A DNA stretch of 49,935 bases from an uncultured Oscillospiraceae bacterium (GTDB lineage: Bacteria; Bacillota; Clostridia; Oscillospirales; Oscillospiraceae), in NCBI GenBank assembly GCA_934622035.1, contig CAKTVG010000021.1, positions 1 to 49,935 on the forward strand, in the 5' to 3' direction. How positions within the stretch are numbered: the first letter of the stretch is position 1; every line of letters begins with the position of its first letter. This document shows positions 16,201-23,934 of the stretch, piece after piece. The notes beneath the pieces are model-generated. The model had not been told where the DNA came from and did not search any database. It saw only the letters and a program-made list of their open reading frames with translations. The position numbers were made by a program, and so were the translations under genes.

Positions 16201-17443
16201 CTTCACCTACAAGTGCACGGATCTGACGGCCAACTTCGTCGTCGTGGCTCAGGATGGGGAAGGCAAAACCCGCAGTGCGGACTCCAATGAGGTCACGGCC
16301 ATCTTCGCCCTGACCGAGCCGCAGGTGCGCGCGCTGATCGAGCAGACCGGCGGCAATCTGGAAACGGCCATCGCCGAGCTGAAAAAGGCGCTGGAGGAGA
16401 GCCAGGCCGAGGCCATCGAGAAGGCCATTGCCGACCTGACCGCGGCCTACAAGGCGGCTGACGAAGTGTTGAAGTCGGAGCTGGAGGGCGACCTGTCCGA
16501 CCTTGAAGAGAAGATGCAGGCCGCGGTGGACGCGGTGCAGGCGAGTCTGGACAAGGCAATCGAGGATCTGACGAAGAAGATCGAAGAGGGCGACCAGGCG
16601 AACGCCGATGCCCTGCAAAAGGCAATCGCGGACCTGACCGCAGCCTACAAGGCGGCCGACGAGATCCTGAAGTCGGAGCTTTCCGGCGACATGACTGCGC
16701 TGGAGGAGAAGCTGACCGCGGCGGATGCGGCGCTGCAAAGCGCGATTGACACGGTGCAGGCGAACCTCGATAAAGCAATCGCAAATCTCACCGAGCGGAT
16801 GCAGGCGGGCGACAATGAAAATGCCGAGGCGCTGCAAAATGCAATTACCGAGCTGACTGCGGCCTATCAGGCAGCGGACGATCTCTTACAGGCGGGAATC
16901 GACGACCTGTCCGGTAAGCTGGCCGCACTGGAGGCGAGACTCCTCAAGGCGGAGGAGACGCTGCAGGCGGCGATCAAGACCGTGCAGGAAAATCTGGATA
17001 AGGCGGTCGAGGATCTGACCAAGGCGAGAGAGGCAGGCGACGCCGACACCATCGCAAGACTGAATGCCGCAATCGACGCACTGACGAAGGCCTACAAGGC
17101 AGCCGACGAGCTGCTCAACTCCGATATCCGGAAGCTCGAAACGTCCACGAAGGAGGCCGACGAGGTTCTCCAGGCGAATATCGACCTGCTGGAACAGGAA
17201 ATTGAAAGCCTGAAAAGCGAATTACAGGCGTTCAAGGATCAGGTTGCCGCGCAGGATACGAAGAATGCCGAGACCGTGAAGACGCTGACGAATGTCAACG
17301 ATACGCAGCAGAGTGAGCTCTCCACGCTGAAAACCGTTGCAACGGTTGGCCTGTGCATCTCCATTGCGTCGGCTCTGGGCAATATCGCCCTGCTGGTGCT
17401 GTACCTCCGCAAAAAGGCGGGCGTCCTGACCGGAACGAAATAA
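13256..17443 (+). CDS. giant membrane-anchored surface protein with FG-GAP, beta-rich, FN3 and coiled-coil regions
   Basis: 1395 residues. A signal peptide (1-25, cut after LALA) is followed by a proline-rich linker. A propeller-like part has three calcium loops: DYNGDGRD (205-212), DVNGDGIDD (282-290) and DINGDGINE (354-362). A Ser/Thr-alternating stretch (~619-684) and a glycine/serine-rich one (~820-870) recall aerolysin-like pore-forming hairpins, though only by pattern. A fibronectin-III-like domain (~924-1020) precedes a coiled-coil stalk (~1025-1355) with four repeats of an LTAAYKAADE unit, and a C-terminal membrane helix (~1360-1383) is followed by basic residues. No LPXTG is present. 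GGAGG lies seven bases before ATG. Function is unknown: adhesin, toxin-like effector or sensor. Confidence 0.85.
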   Translation: MKVKVLSIILTICMIVGLLPTLALAETIIPIKDPDDPIIIPIREPDPEAGEVSGTDLLTQMEQQIPEVPEDALLPYEKTEEPLVLVEKNELYMFTNGPAGAAIYTENADSGAQGALGLFSEGLKRLRFTKAVAFDPTGSGKRNHMAILGFYPASGNKNGAAYLYIINADTNTLVKSYELDKDWFGWIGELTTVDANNFFAITAGDYNGDGRDSLVVYCTTFRGDGSNALKEISFDGKNWSNPVYISVSRKGHELFNKTYMEKELYKSYALCNKLSVALESGDVNGDGIDDLVVVSTANKISDNYANDGAKTATHPMVAVAKGQKGTKNIGELSVQRYEPDTDTCMVTPDVSIGDINGDGINEVVVAGVYQVYHDLEPSDNGLVVYWVLNCEWTPTRISKEWVLSVDNGEVSAISMGDSIRADESNWQQFSTECVSLDGKGTKDYVFLNGYFYQWDDSSKKLVRASGSDALDQKSNQNDGNFAFNFLVTHCNGTDVNEVFIRSAAVGNFYGSDGGKEGISLIVGFKTNKDNKYFMKKIDIYKDDSGRWVLKGNAAGYLYFNQSVMDSIFAGDFLCPIDIGNDSVILRYRTTLSAYTDPNVVAFLQAAPYFYELGAGNSVTSYSYSESYTQSTSSGKEFSCGVGVSASFETPVLKTEVETSLTSNISEEFTESRTTEFTTTFEANDKNQVIIRRTLLYLYCYDLLTGFDENGEPVFDECGVTLSVPQYPVLMSLSMEQYDEFAQAYNEKYGAGSSGYPSYYLDLISKNDGALQKKYFLNNEGNPFAYATDVSKYANGFNMSQNNVWMGLSHSGGTSQLAYSTSVGTERSKTASDGVSVNLSVSVGSSFMGFGASVGVSSSLSSLRSRGVSTAQVTTTQTGGSVQNLDADRNNYGFDWQLIGWKTEPADSLFKDVPFVGYAVKNVSAPMAFVNDLKCTYTDNPSEVVLSWTAPPDQEGRIPARYFEAYRTDGGKREMIRGTNGTSFTYKCTDLTANFVVVAQDGEGKTRSADSNEVTAIFALTEPQVRALIEQTGGNLETAIAELKKALEESQAEAIEKAIADLTAAYKAADEVLKSELEGDLSDLEEKMQAAVDAVQASLDKAIEDLTKKIEEGDQANADALQKAIADLTAAYKAADEILKSELSGDMTALEEKLTAADAALQSAIDTVQANLDKAIANLTERMQAGDNENAEALQNAITELTAAYQAADDLLQAGIDDLSGKLAALEARLLKAEETLQAAIKTVQENLDKAVEDLTKAREAGDADTIARLNAAIDALTKAYKAADELLNSDIRKLETSTKEADEVLQANIDLLEQEIESLKSELQAFKDQVAAQDTKNAETVKTLTNVNDTQQSELSTLKTVATVGLCISIASALGNIALLVLYLRKKAGVLTGTK
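16436..17125 (+). repeat. four divergent repeats encoding coiled-coil stalk
   Basis: Units beginning CTGACnGCGGCCTAC start at 16436, 16634, 16853 and 17081, spaced 198, 219 and 228 bases (66, 73 and 76 residues). The first two are the most similar. All spacings are multiples of three, so the repeats can recombine without breaking the frame. Confidence 0.8.
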
Positions 17444-17452
17444 AACATACGC

Positions 17453-17486
17453 AAAAAGAGCAGCTGTCAGAAGACAGCTGCTCTTT
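17453..17486. terminator. bidirectional terminator between surface protein and antiporter
   Basis: A perfect 14-bp stem, AAAGAGCAGCTGTC/GACAGCTGCTCTTT, with an AGAA loop. The minus strand has a T5 tail, which makes it best for the antiporter gene. It serves both convergent genes. Confidence 0.85.
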
Positions 17487-17496
17487 CGCACTTGTA

Positions 17497-18528
17497 TCAG
17501 GCGGTCACACCGAACAGAGCCAGATACCACGAAAGCCCGGCGACGACGATGACAAGGTAGGCGATATAGATCAAAAGCATGACGATGCCCTGCCAGCGGC
17601 GGAACCGCTTCTGAAGGATGGTCGGAATCAACGCGATTGCAGAGACCAGAATGGCCACAGGGAAATCCAGATAGATGTTCTGTGCGGAGACGGGAAGATT
17701 GCCGCCATAGACAAAGGAACACACGGCGAGGATGAGCGTAGTGTCGATGATGTTCGCACCGATGACATTGCCGACGGACATGGAGGCCTGCTTTTTCACC
17801 ACCGAGGCAATGGCCGTCACAAGCTCCGGCAGGGAGGTGCCGACGGCGACGATGGTTACGCCGATGATGGCCTCTGAGACGCCCCAGGACGCTGCAATGT
17901 CGCTGCCGTTGTTGACCAGCAGCTGCGAGCCGACGACGATGGCGGCTGCACCGGCGACCACGCGGAGAATGTTGAGAAAGACGGACTTTTTGTCCGCAGC
18001 GGGGGCTTCGGACGACACGGTGTCGCCCTTGGCGGAGCGGATATTCTCAAAGATATACACGGCAAAGATGAAAATCAGGACAAAGGCGCCTGCGAGCGAG
18101 AACGAGCCGTTCATGGAGAAGAGGAAAAGCGCAATCAGAGCCGCAAGCAGCAGCGCGGCCTTCGGGGCGAAATCTCTGCGCTTGATCGCGGCGGGGACAA
18201 AGATGATGCTGATGGCAAGGATCATTGCCGTGTTGCAGATGACCGAGCCGATGCCGTTGCCGATGGCCATGCCGACCTTGTCCTGCGAGGCGGCGATATA
18301 GTCGCCCACGCCGGAGACGAGGATACCGTGCCCTTCGACGGCGGCAATGGTGGAGACGATGATCTCCGGCAGGGTCGTGGCAAGGCTGACGATGGTTGCG
18401 CCGATGATGAACTTCGGAATTCGGGTGATTTCCGCGATCCAGACCGCACCGTCCACGAACCAGTCGCCGCCCTTGACGATCAGGACGACGCCGACGATGA
18501 ACAGGAAATACATCAAAAAGGTTTCCAT
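17497..18528 (-). CDS. calcium/sodium antiporter (CaCA family, YrbG-like)
   Basis: A 343-residue membrane exchanger with about ten helices. The two alpha-repeats that form the ion path are visible: GATIVSLATTLPEIIVS near residues 43-59 and GVTIVAVGTSLPELVTAIAS in the second half, followed by GNVIGANIID. It exports Ca2+ (or possibly Mn2+) against Na+ or H+. The ATG at 18528 has GGAGGAG at good spacing; longer frames run through the leader RNA. The yybP-ykoY-like leader and terminator upstream point to manganese control. Confidence 0.93.
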   Translation of the reverse strand: METFLMYFLFIVGVVLIVKGGDWFVDGAVWIAEITRIPKFIIGATIVSLATTLPEIIVSTIAAVEGHGILVSGVGDYIAASQDKVGMAIGNGIGSVICNTAMILAISIIFVPAAIKRRDFAPKAALLLAALIALFLFSMNGSFSLAGAFVLIFIFAVYIFENIRSAKGDTVSSEAPAADKKSVFLNILRVVAGAAAIVVGSQLLVNNGSDIAASWGVSEAIIGVTIVAVGTSLPELVTAIASVVKKQASMSVGNVIGANIIDTTLILAVCSFVYGGNLPVSAQNIYLDFPVAILVSAIALIPTILQKRFRRWQGIVMLLIYIAYLVIVVAGLSWYLALFGVTA

Positions 18529-18546
18529 AGAGAGCTCCTCCGTAAG

Positions 18547-18576
18547 AAAAAAAGTGTATGGACGCAGTCCATACAC
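18547..18576 (-). terminator. riboswitch expression-platform terminator
   Basis: The minus-strand stem GTGTATGGAC/GTCCATACAC with a 3-base loop is followed by seven T, 18 bases before the antiporter ATG. GCAGTC (18582-18587 in plus coordinates, read on minus) can pair with GACTGC in the stem, giving an alternative anti-terminated fold. Confidence 0.88.
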
Positions 18577-18599
18577 CGAAAGACTGCATGCACACCGGA

Positions 18600-18695
18600 A
18601 TTGTACATGAGTCTCATCAATTAAGATATGCCAGGCGCGGGGCACCAGGATGTTGACATATCGCGCACAAGACGCCAATTACTCCCTCAAGTTCC
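18600..18695 (-). ncRNA. yybP-ykoY (manganese) riboswitch-like leader
   Basis: Between a consensus promoter and an attenuator, the minus strand carries the conserved blocks of this aptamer class: TTGAGGGAGTAA, then TGTCAACATCC, then TGATGAGACTCATGT. The class binds Mn2+ and commonly controls ion exporters, including CaCA antiporters. Assignment is by recognising these blocks, not by a covariance search. Confidence 0.75.
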
Positions 18696-18698
18696 ACG

Positions 18699-18727
18699 AT
18701 TATACCGTAAATTCCGGCGCTTGTCAA
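18699..18727 (-). promoter_or_regulatory. consensus promoter of antiporter leader
   Basis: Minus-strand TTGACA (18722-18727), 17 bases, TATAAT (18699-18704). The leader to the ATG is about 165 bases. Confidence 0.9.
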
Positions 18728-18746
18728 CAGGAAAATTTGCCGGGGC

Positions 18747-19640
18747 TTACTTTTCAAGCGTTTGCAGCACAAATTCTGCAAAGCGCTTTGCGGCGGCGGG
18801 CGGCTCGCTGCCGCGGCGGCTGCACATGGAGACGGAGCGCGCCGGCAGCTCCTCGGCGAGCTTCAGCTCGCGAATGACACCGCGCTCCAGACCGGAGAGG
18901 GACATCTCCCGTGTGACGCAGGCGATGCCGAGGCTGATGCGTGCCAGAGAGATCAGAAGGTTGTGGCTGGCAGACTCCATTTCCGGCTCGAGCTTCAGAC
19001 CGCGCTGCAAAAACTGCGCTTCCAGGAAGCGGCGGGAGCTGGCGTCCCGGTCGAGCACCAGCAGGGGAAAGTGCGTGATCTCCTCCAGCGTGTAGACGTG
19101 CTCGAAGTCGCAGGGGTAGTCCGGCGCGGCGACAAAGGCCGTGTGCGTCGGGAAGCAGGTGACCATATGCAGGGCGCTGCTCTCCGCAGGCGTGGTGCAG
19201 AAGGCAAGGTCGATCTGCCCGTCCTTCAGCGCTTCGAGGACGCGGCCGCTCGTGCCGCCGTGGATGTGAATGCGAATCTGCGGATAAGCCTTGTGGTAGC
19301 TTTCCAGAATGGGCATGAGGAAATATTTCATCAGCGTGCTGTTGATGCCGATGGACAGCTCGCCCGTGACCAGCTCGCGCATCTGCTGCAAATGGTGCTC
19401 TCCCGCCTGCAAAAGCCCCAGCGCCTTGGAGGCGTATTCATAGAGCGTCTGCCCCTCCGCCGTCAGACTGACGCCGCGCGGCAGGCGCGTGAAGAGCTGC
19501 GCCTCCAGAGAGGCCTCCAGCGCCTTGATGCTCTGGCTCACAGCGGACTGAGAGATATAGAGCCGCTGTGCGGCGGCAGTGAGGTTCCCCGCGTCAGCGA
19601 CTTCTTTGAAAATGCGGTATTGCTCCAGCCTTGCGATCAT
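18747..19640 (-). CDS. LysR family transcriptional regulator
   Basis: A 297-residue LysR-type regulator. The N-terminal winged helix-turn-helix is clear (NLTAAAQRLYISQSAVSQSI, residues ~19-38), followed by the usual linker helix and a two-lobed effector domain (LSIGINSTLMKYFLMP onward). It is divergent from the FAD-dependent dehydrogenase at 19760, the classic arrangement for a LysR protein controlling its neighbour. The effector is unknown. The antiporter promoter begins 20 bases after its stop. Confidence 0.93.
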   Translation of the reverse strand: MIARLEQYRIFKEVADAGNLTAAAQRLYISQSAVSQSIKALEASLEAQLFTRLPRGVSLTAEGQTLYEYASKALGLLQAGEHHLQQMRELVTGELSIGINSTLMKYFLMPILESYHKAYPQIRIHIHGGTSGRVLEALKDGQIDLAFCTTPAESSALHMVTCFPTHTAFVAAPDYPCDFEHVYTLEEITHFPLLVLDRDASSRRFLEAQFLQRGLKLEPEMESASHNLLISLARISLGIACVTREMSLSGLERGVIRELKLAEELPARSVSMCSRRGSEPPAAAKRFAEFVLQTLEK

Positions 19641-19689
19641 TTGCGATTCTCCATTCGTATTTCTAATGCCTGATATTAAAAACGGGTAT

Positions 19690-19718
19690 TTTACTTATGC
19701 CTTCCTGCGTATTATAAT
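19690..19718 (+). promoter_or_regulatory. promoter of FAD-dependent dehydrogenase
   Basis: TTTACT (19690-19695), 17 bases, TATAAT (19713-19718), in the 119-base divergent region shared with the lysR gene. Confidence 0.65.
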
Positions 19719-19759
19719 GGGGCGGTTGTGAAAAAGCAAGAGCATATGGAGTGAAAATT

Positions 19760-21136
19760 ATGGAAAAGAACTATGATATCGTGATTGTTGGCGCAGGCCC
19801 CGGCGGCATTTTCTCCGCCTATGAGCTGACGCAGAAGAAGCCCAGCCTGCGTGTCGCCGTGCTGGAGGCGGGCCATCCGCTGGAAAAGCGCCGCTGCCCC
19901 ATCGACGGCGACAAGGTCAAAAGCTGCATCAAATGCGGCTGCTGCTCGATCATGAGCGGCTTCGGCGGCGCAGGCGCCTTCTCCGACGGAAAATATAACA
20001 TTACAAACGACTTTGGCGGCACGCTCTATGAGCACGTCGGCAAGCAGCAGGCCATCCAGCTGATGAAGTATGTGGACGAGATCAACATGCGCTTCGGTGG
20101 CGAGGGCACGAAGCTCTATTCCACCGCGGGCACGCGCTTCAAGAAGCTCTGCCTGCAAAATAAGCTGAACCTGCTCGACGCCTCCGTGCGTCACCTGGGC
20201 ACGGACATCAACTATGTCGTTCTGACGAATCTCTATAACGAGCTGAAGGAGCATGTCGATTTCTATTTTGACACCCCTGCGCACGAGATCGACAAAACGG
20301 AAGAGGGCTACCGCATCGACTGCGGCGAGCTACAGTTTACCTGCCGCGAGTGCGTCGTTTCCGTTGGCCGCAGCGGCAGCAAGTGGATGGAAAAGGTCTG
20401 CGGCCACCTGAATATCCCGACAAAGTCCAACCGCGTGGACCTCGGCGTGCGCGTCGAGCTGCCTGCCGTCATCTTCTCCCATCTGACCGACGAGCTCTAC
20501 GAGAGCAAGATCGTCTACCGCACCCAGCAGTTTGAGGACTGCGTGCGCACGTTCTGCATGAATCCGAACGGCATCGTCGTCAACGAAAACACCAACGGCA
20601 TTGTTACCGTCAACGGCCACAGCTATGAGGGCAAGGAAATGCAGACGGAGAACACGAACTTTGCACTTCTGGTCGCCAAGCACTTCTCCGAACCCTTCAA
20701 GGACAGCAACGGCTATGGCGAGAGCATCGCGCGGCTGTCCAATATGCTCGGCGGCGGCGTTATCGTGCAGCGCTTCGGCGACCTGATCCGCGGCCGCAGA
20801 AGCACGGTCAAGCGCATCGAGGAGGGCCTTGTTACGCCCACGCTGGCTGCGACGCCCGGCGATCTGAGCCTCGTGCTGCCGAAGAGAATCCTTGACGGCA
20901 TCATTGAGATGATCTACGCTCTGGATAAGATCGCACCGGGCACCGCGAACGACGACACGCTGCTCTACGGCGTGGAGGTCAAGTTCTATAATATGGAAGT
21001 TGAGCTGGACGAGAATCTTGAAACGATCTACAAGGGCCTTTATATCATCGGCGACGGCAGCGGCGTGACGCATTCCCTGTCCCACGCCTCCGCCAGCGGC
21101 GTTTACGTAGCGAGAAAAATCGCCGAGGCGCTGTAA
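19760..21136 (+). CDS. FAD-dependent dehydrogenase (COG2509-type)
   Basis: A 458-residue flavoprotein. The dinucleotide-binding loop is at the N-terminus (IVIVGAGPGGIFSAYEL, residues ~8-24). A cysteine cluster CIKCGCC is followed by SGFGGAGAFSDGKYN, and the C-terminal FAD contact is GLYIIGDGSGVTHSLSHASA. This family of uncharacterised flavin dehydrogenases is common in anaerobes. GGAG stands eight bases before the ATG at 19760; the GTG at 19751 overlaps that site and is rejected. Probably controlled by the divergent LysR regulator. Confidence 0.85.
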   Translation: MEKNYDIVIVGAGPGGIFSAYELTQKKPSLRVAVLEAGHPLEKRRCPIDGDKVKSCIKCGCCSIMSGFGGAGAFSDGKYNITNDFGGTLYEHVGKQQAIQLMKYVDEINMRFGGEGTKLYSTAGTRFKKLCLQNKLNLLDASVRHLGTDINYVVLTNLYNELKEHVDFYFDTPAHEIDKTEEGYRIDCGELQFTCRECVVSVGRSGSKWMEKVCGHLNIPTKSNRVDLGVRVELPAVIFSHLTDELYESKIVYRTQQFEDCVRTFCMNPNGIVVNENTNGIVTVNGHSYEGKEMQTENTNFALLVAKHFSEPFKDSNGYGESIARLSNMLGGGVIVQRFGDLIRGRRSTVKRIEEGLVTPTLAATPGDLSLVLPKRILDGIIEMIYALDKIAPGTANDDTLLYGVEVKFYNMEVELDENLETIYKGLYIIGDGSGVTHSLSHASASGVYVARKIAEAL

Positions 21137-21155
21137 AAGCTGTCCTCAACATAAC

Positions 21156-21190
21156 AAAAGCAGCCGCAGCGGTTTTGCTGCGGCTGTTGC
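21156..21190. terminator. terminator between convergent genes
   Basis: A perfect 10-bp stem, CAGCCGCAGC/GCTGCGGCTG, with the loop GGTTTT. The minus strand has a CTTTTG tail; the plus side has only TTGCC. Confidence 0.65.
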
Positions 21191-21205
21191 CATACGCATC
21201 AGGGG

Positions 21206-21742
21206 TCAGCCCTGGTGCGTTTTTGCATAATTCAGGAATTCCTCCGTTTTCGACCAGTACTTGACGCCCCAGTTTTCAAAATTCCATTCGTCCATATAGG
21301 CGTTGCATTCATAATCGATGTAGTAGAGTTTCCCTACGTGGAGGACGAAATTCGTGGGGAAATAGTCGATATTCAGCCCGGCGGCGTAGACCTTTTTGCA
21401 CATGCCGTGCAGCTGCGTCAGGCAGGACGGCGGCAGCGCGTCGCGCAGGACAAGCTCATAGGCCGTTTCTCCGGGAATGAACTGCTTGAGCAGGCGCTCG
21501 TTTGGCTCGTCGATTTCCAGCAGCTTTGGCAGCGGCAGCCCCAGGGCCGAAAGACGCTCGTAATCATGCAGCTCGGCGGCCAGCTTGTCGCCGAAATGAT
21601 AGTAGGCACAGGGCTCGTGGTGGATCTGCTTGAGAACGTACTGGTGCAGACCGTCCGTGACCAGATAGGAATAGCCGCCCTTTCCCTTACCGAGCAGGCG
21701 CTTGACCGCGTAGCTCCGGCCGTTTACCGTCAGCTCCGGCAT
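21206..21742 (-). CDS. small protein-kinase-fold protein
   Basis: 178 residues, shorter than a full Ser/Thr kinase (~260). Kinase-like features are a glycine-rich loop (LLGKGKGGYSYLV), a lysine in YVLKQIH, a catalytic-loop-like NIDYFPTNF with Asp and Asn kept, and IDYECNAY where DFG is expected. It could phosphorylate a small molecule or protein, or be a pseudokinase. AAGGAG is seven bases before the ATG at 21742. It starts four bases after the membrane-protein gene stops, making it third in the hydrogenase operon. Confidence 0.65.
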   Translation of the reverse strand: MPELTVNGRSYAVKRLLGKGKGGYSYLVTDGLHQYVLKQIHHEPCAYYHFGDKLAAELHDYERLSALGLPLPKLLEIDEPNERLLKQFIPGETAYELVLRDALPPSCLTQLHGMCKKVYAAGLNIDYFPTNFVLHVGKLYYIDYECNAYMDEWNFENWGVKYWSKTEEFLNYAKTHQG

Positions 21743-21746
21743 GGCC

Positions 21747-22271
21747 CTACTCCTTGCGGCGGGCGCGCAGCACCAGCGGCAGAACCGCCATGGCAACGCT
21801 TGCGCCGATCAGTGCGGTGACGAGCTGCGGCCAGGAGAACATGGTCGAAAAGGCGGCGGCCTGCTTCTCCGGCAGAGTCAGAACATGACACAGCAGCTGC
21901 ACGACCAGAAGGTACAGCACGACGAACTTGCTCGCGGCGGCGGTCAGCACGCCGAGAATGCTGCGCAGCGGCGTGATGCGCTTGCGCAGAAAGAGCCAAA
22001 GCACCATCACAAGCACGGCGTTGCCCACGGCAATGGCCGGCACAATGGCGATGTTCTTTGGCCCAATGCCGAGCAGAAACGCCGCAAAGGGGGAGACGAC
22101 GGCAACGGTCAGGCCGCCCTGCCAGCCGGCAAGCAGCGCCGCCGCTGCCAGCACGCAGTTGACGCAGCTGCCGGTCACAAGCTGGCCGAAGCCTGCCGTG
22201 GCCCATTGCAGAACGATCAGCAGCGCCAGCAGCGCTGCGGTGTAGGTGATTTTCAGGGTTGCCTTTTTCAT
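21747..22271 (-). CDS. six-helix membrane protein, ECF-transporter S-component-like
   Basis: 174 residues with about five or six hydrophobic helices, GSCVNCVLAAAALLAGWQGG in the second and a highly basic end (RARRKE). Size, helix count and the small-residue-rich helices fit substrate-binding (S) subunits of ECF transporters, but no substrate-specific motif is visible. The start shares one base with the hydrogenase stop (TGATG), so it is translated by coupling with the hydrogenase. Confidence 0.55.
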   Translation of the reverse strand: MKKATLKITYTAALLALLIVLQWATAGFGQLVTGSCVNCVLAAAALLAGWQGGLTVAVVSPFAAFLLGIGPKNIAIVPAIAVGNAVLVMVLWLFLRKRITPLRSILGVLTAAASKFVVLYLLVVQLLCHVLTLPEKQAAAFSTMFSWPQLVTALIGASVAMAVLPLVLRARRKE

Positions 22272-23779
22272 CAGTCGATCAACTCGCTTCCTGTTTCACT
22301 GTAACGGCTGTCCAGAGGACTTTCCTTGTCGGCCTCTTTTTGATACTGCCCGACCACGCGCGTCGCCAGATCGACCGGCAGGATCGTTCCCGCGCCGGCC
22401 ACGCAGCCGCCGGGGCAGGCCATGCCCTCGAGCAGATAGCCGTTGTATTTCTTGGCCTTGGCCAGCGCCATGAGCTGGCGGCATTCGCGCAGACCCTCCG
22501 CGCTGGCGGTTTTGATCTCGTGCTCTGGCGCAATTTTGGAAATGACGCTTGCCACCGCGCCCGCCACGCCGCCGGAAACCGCAAAGCCGCGGCCCGCAGC
22601 GGTGCCCTCGCGCAGTCCCTCGCCCGGCGCAATCTTTTCAAAATTGATCTGCTTCGCCTCGAACATGCCCATCAGCTCCTCGAAGGTGAGGACGAAATCG
22701 ACGTCGCTGCGAATGCTCGTGCGCATGGCTTCGAGCTTTTTCGCCGCGCAGGGGCCGACGAAGACGATCTTGCAGTCCGGGTGCGCCTTTTTCTGAAGGC
22801 GGGCGGTGAAAACCATGGGCGTGAGGGTCATGGAGATGTTCTGCGCCTGATCGGGATAGAGCTTATAGACCATGGAATGCCAGGCCGGGCAGCAGGATGT
22901 GGCCATATAGGGCTGCTTTTCAGGAACCTTTTCCAAAAAGTCCTTTGCTTCCTCCATCGTGCAGATATCCGCGCCGACGGCGACCTCAACGACATCGGCA
23001 AAGCCCAGCTGCTTCATGGCGGCGGTGAACTTCTCCGGGGTGGAGAACTTGCCAAACTGGCCGACAAAGGCAGGGGCGACAATGGCGATGACCTTTTCTC
23101 CCTCCATGATGGAGCGGACGACCTGATAGATCTGGCCCTTGTCCACGATCGCGCCGAAGGGGCAGTTGACCAGACACTGGCCGCAGGCGACGCAGCGATT
23201 CTGGTCGATGATGGCGCGGCCGTTGTCATCCTTTTTGATGGCGTCCATGCCGCAGACGGACTGACAGGGACTTTCGATCATTGCAATGGCGTGATAGGAG
23301 CAGGCCTTCGAGCATTTGCCGCACTTGATGCAGGCCGTTTGATCGATGCTGCTTCTGCCGTTGACAAAATGAATCGCTCCGCGCGGGCAGACCTGCTGAC
23401 AGGAGGCGGCCAGGCAGTTCTGGCACAGCTCCGTGACGCGGTACTGCTTCGTGGGGCAGGCGTGGCAGGCGTAGGGAATGATATTGATGAGCGGCGGCTC
23501 ATAGTACTGCTCGGCAATGGCGGCGTGGTCCATGCCCTCGGTCAGCAGGCTGCGCTGCTTCACGGGCTGCACGGAAAGACCCATTGCCAGGCGGATGCGC
23601 TCGCCGGCGATGGCGCGCTCCAGGAAGATCGATTCCCGGTGCAGCGGGTTTTCGCCGGGGACGATGACATAGGGAAGATCCTCTGCCTTGGTGTAGTCGG
23701 CGCTTTCGTAGGCCATTCTGGCAACCTCGGTGAAGACCTTTTTCCGAATGTCGGTAATCAGGGACGGTATTCCTCGCAT
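22271..23779 (-). CDS. monomeric [FeFe] hydrogenase (group B-like)
   Basis: A 502-residue hydrogenase that interconverts protons and H2 in the cytosol. The N-terminal half carries many cysteines for [4Fe-4S] clusters (CIKCGKCSKAC at 150-160, CVACGQCLVNC at 196-206). The H-cluster motifs are L1 TSCCPAW (294-300), L2 VGPCAAKK (341-348) and L3 EGMACPGGCV (451-460). The VGPC form of L2 is typical of group B rather than HydA1-like enzymes. AGGAG precedes the ATG at 23779. It is the first of three coupled genes. The electron partner is not encoded beside it. Confidence 0.93.
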   Translation of the reverse strand: MRGIPSLITDIRKKVFTEVARMAYESADYTKAEDLPYVIVPGENPLHRESIFLERAIAGERIRLAMGLSVQPVKQRSLLTEGMDHAAIAEQYYEPPLINIIPYACHACPTKQYRVTELCQNCLAASCQQVCPRGAIHFVNGRSSIDQTACIKCGKCSKACSYHAIAMIESPCQSVCGMDAIKKDDNGRAIIDQNRCVACGQCLVNCPFGAIVDKGQIYQVVRSIMEGEKVIAIVAPAFVGQFGKFSTPEKFTAAMKQLGFADVVEVAVGADICTMEEAKDFLEKVPEKQPYMATSCCPAWHSMVYKLYPDQAQNISMTLTPMVFTARLQKKAHPDCKIVFVGPCAAKKLEAMRTSIRSDVDFVLTFEELMGMFEAKQINFEKIAPGEGLREGTAAGRGFAVSGGVAGAVASVISKIAPEHEIKTASAEGLRECRQLMALAKAKKYNGYLLEGMACPGGCVAGAGTILPVDLATRVVGQYQKEADKESPLDSRYSETGSELID

Positions 23780-23823
23780 GATGCTCTCCTTGTGTTTTAT
23801 AACACGACTGTAATGATGCATTC

Positions 23824-23852
23824 ATTTTAGCACAGACCGCAGCCGTATGCAA
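23824..23852 (-). promoter_or_regulatory. promoter of hydrogenase operon
   Basis: Minus-strand TTGCAT (23847-23852), 17 bases, TAAAAT (23824-23829), about 45 bases before the ATG. Confidence 0.65.
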
Positions 23853-23905
23853 CTGTCATTTTCACATCCGGTACGAAAAATGTCTGCAAAGCAATGACAT
23901 TTGTG

Positions 23906-23934
23906 TTGATTCTTTTGCGGAAATGTGGTAATAT
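23906..23934 (+). promoter_or_regulatory. promoter of trpS
   Basis: TTGATT (23906-23911), 17 bases, TAATAT (23929-23934). The leader to the ATG is only about 47 bases, too short for a T-box. Confidence 0.7.

Noticed and set aside
16436..17125. Regular repeats considered as a CRISPR array
   Set aside because: Units are 66-76 codons, in frame and coding for a coiled coil, with no short identical repeats or cas genes.
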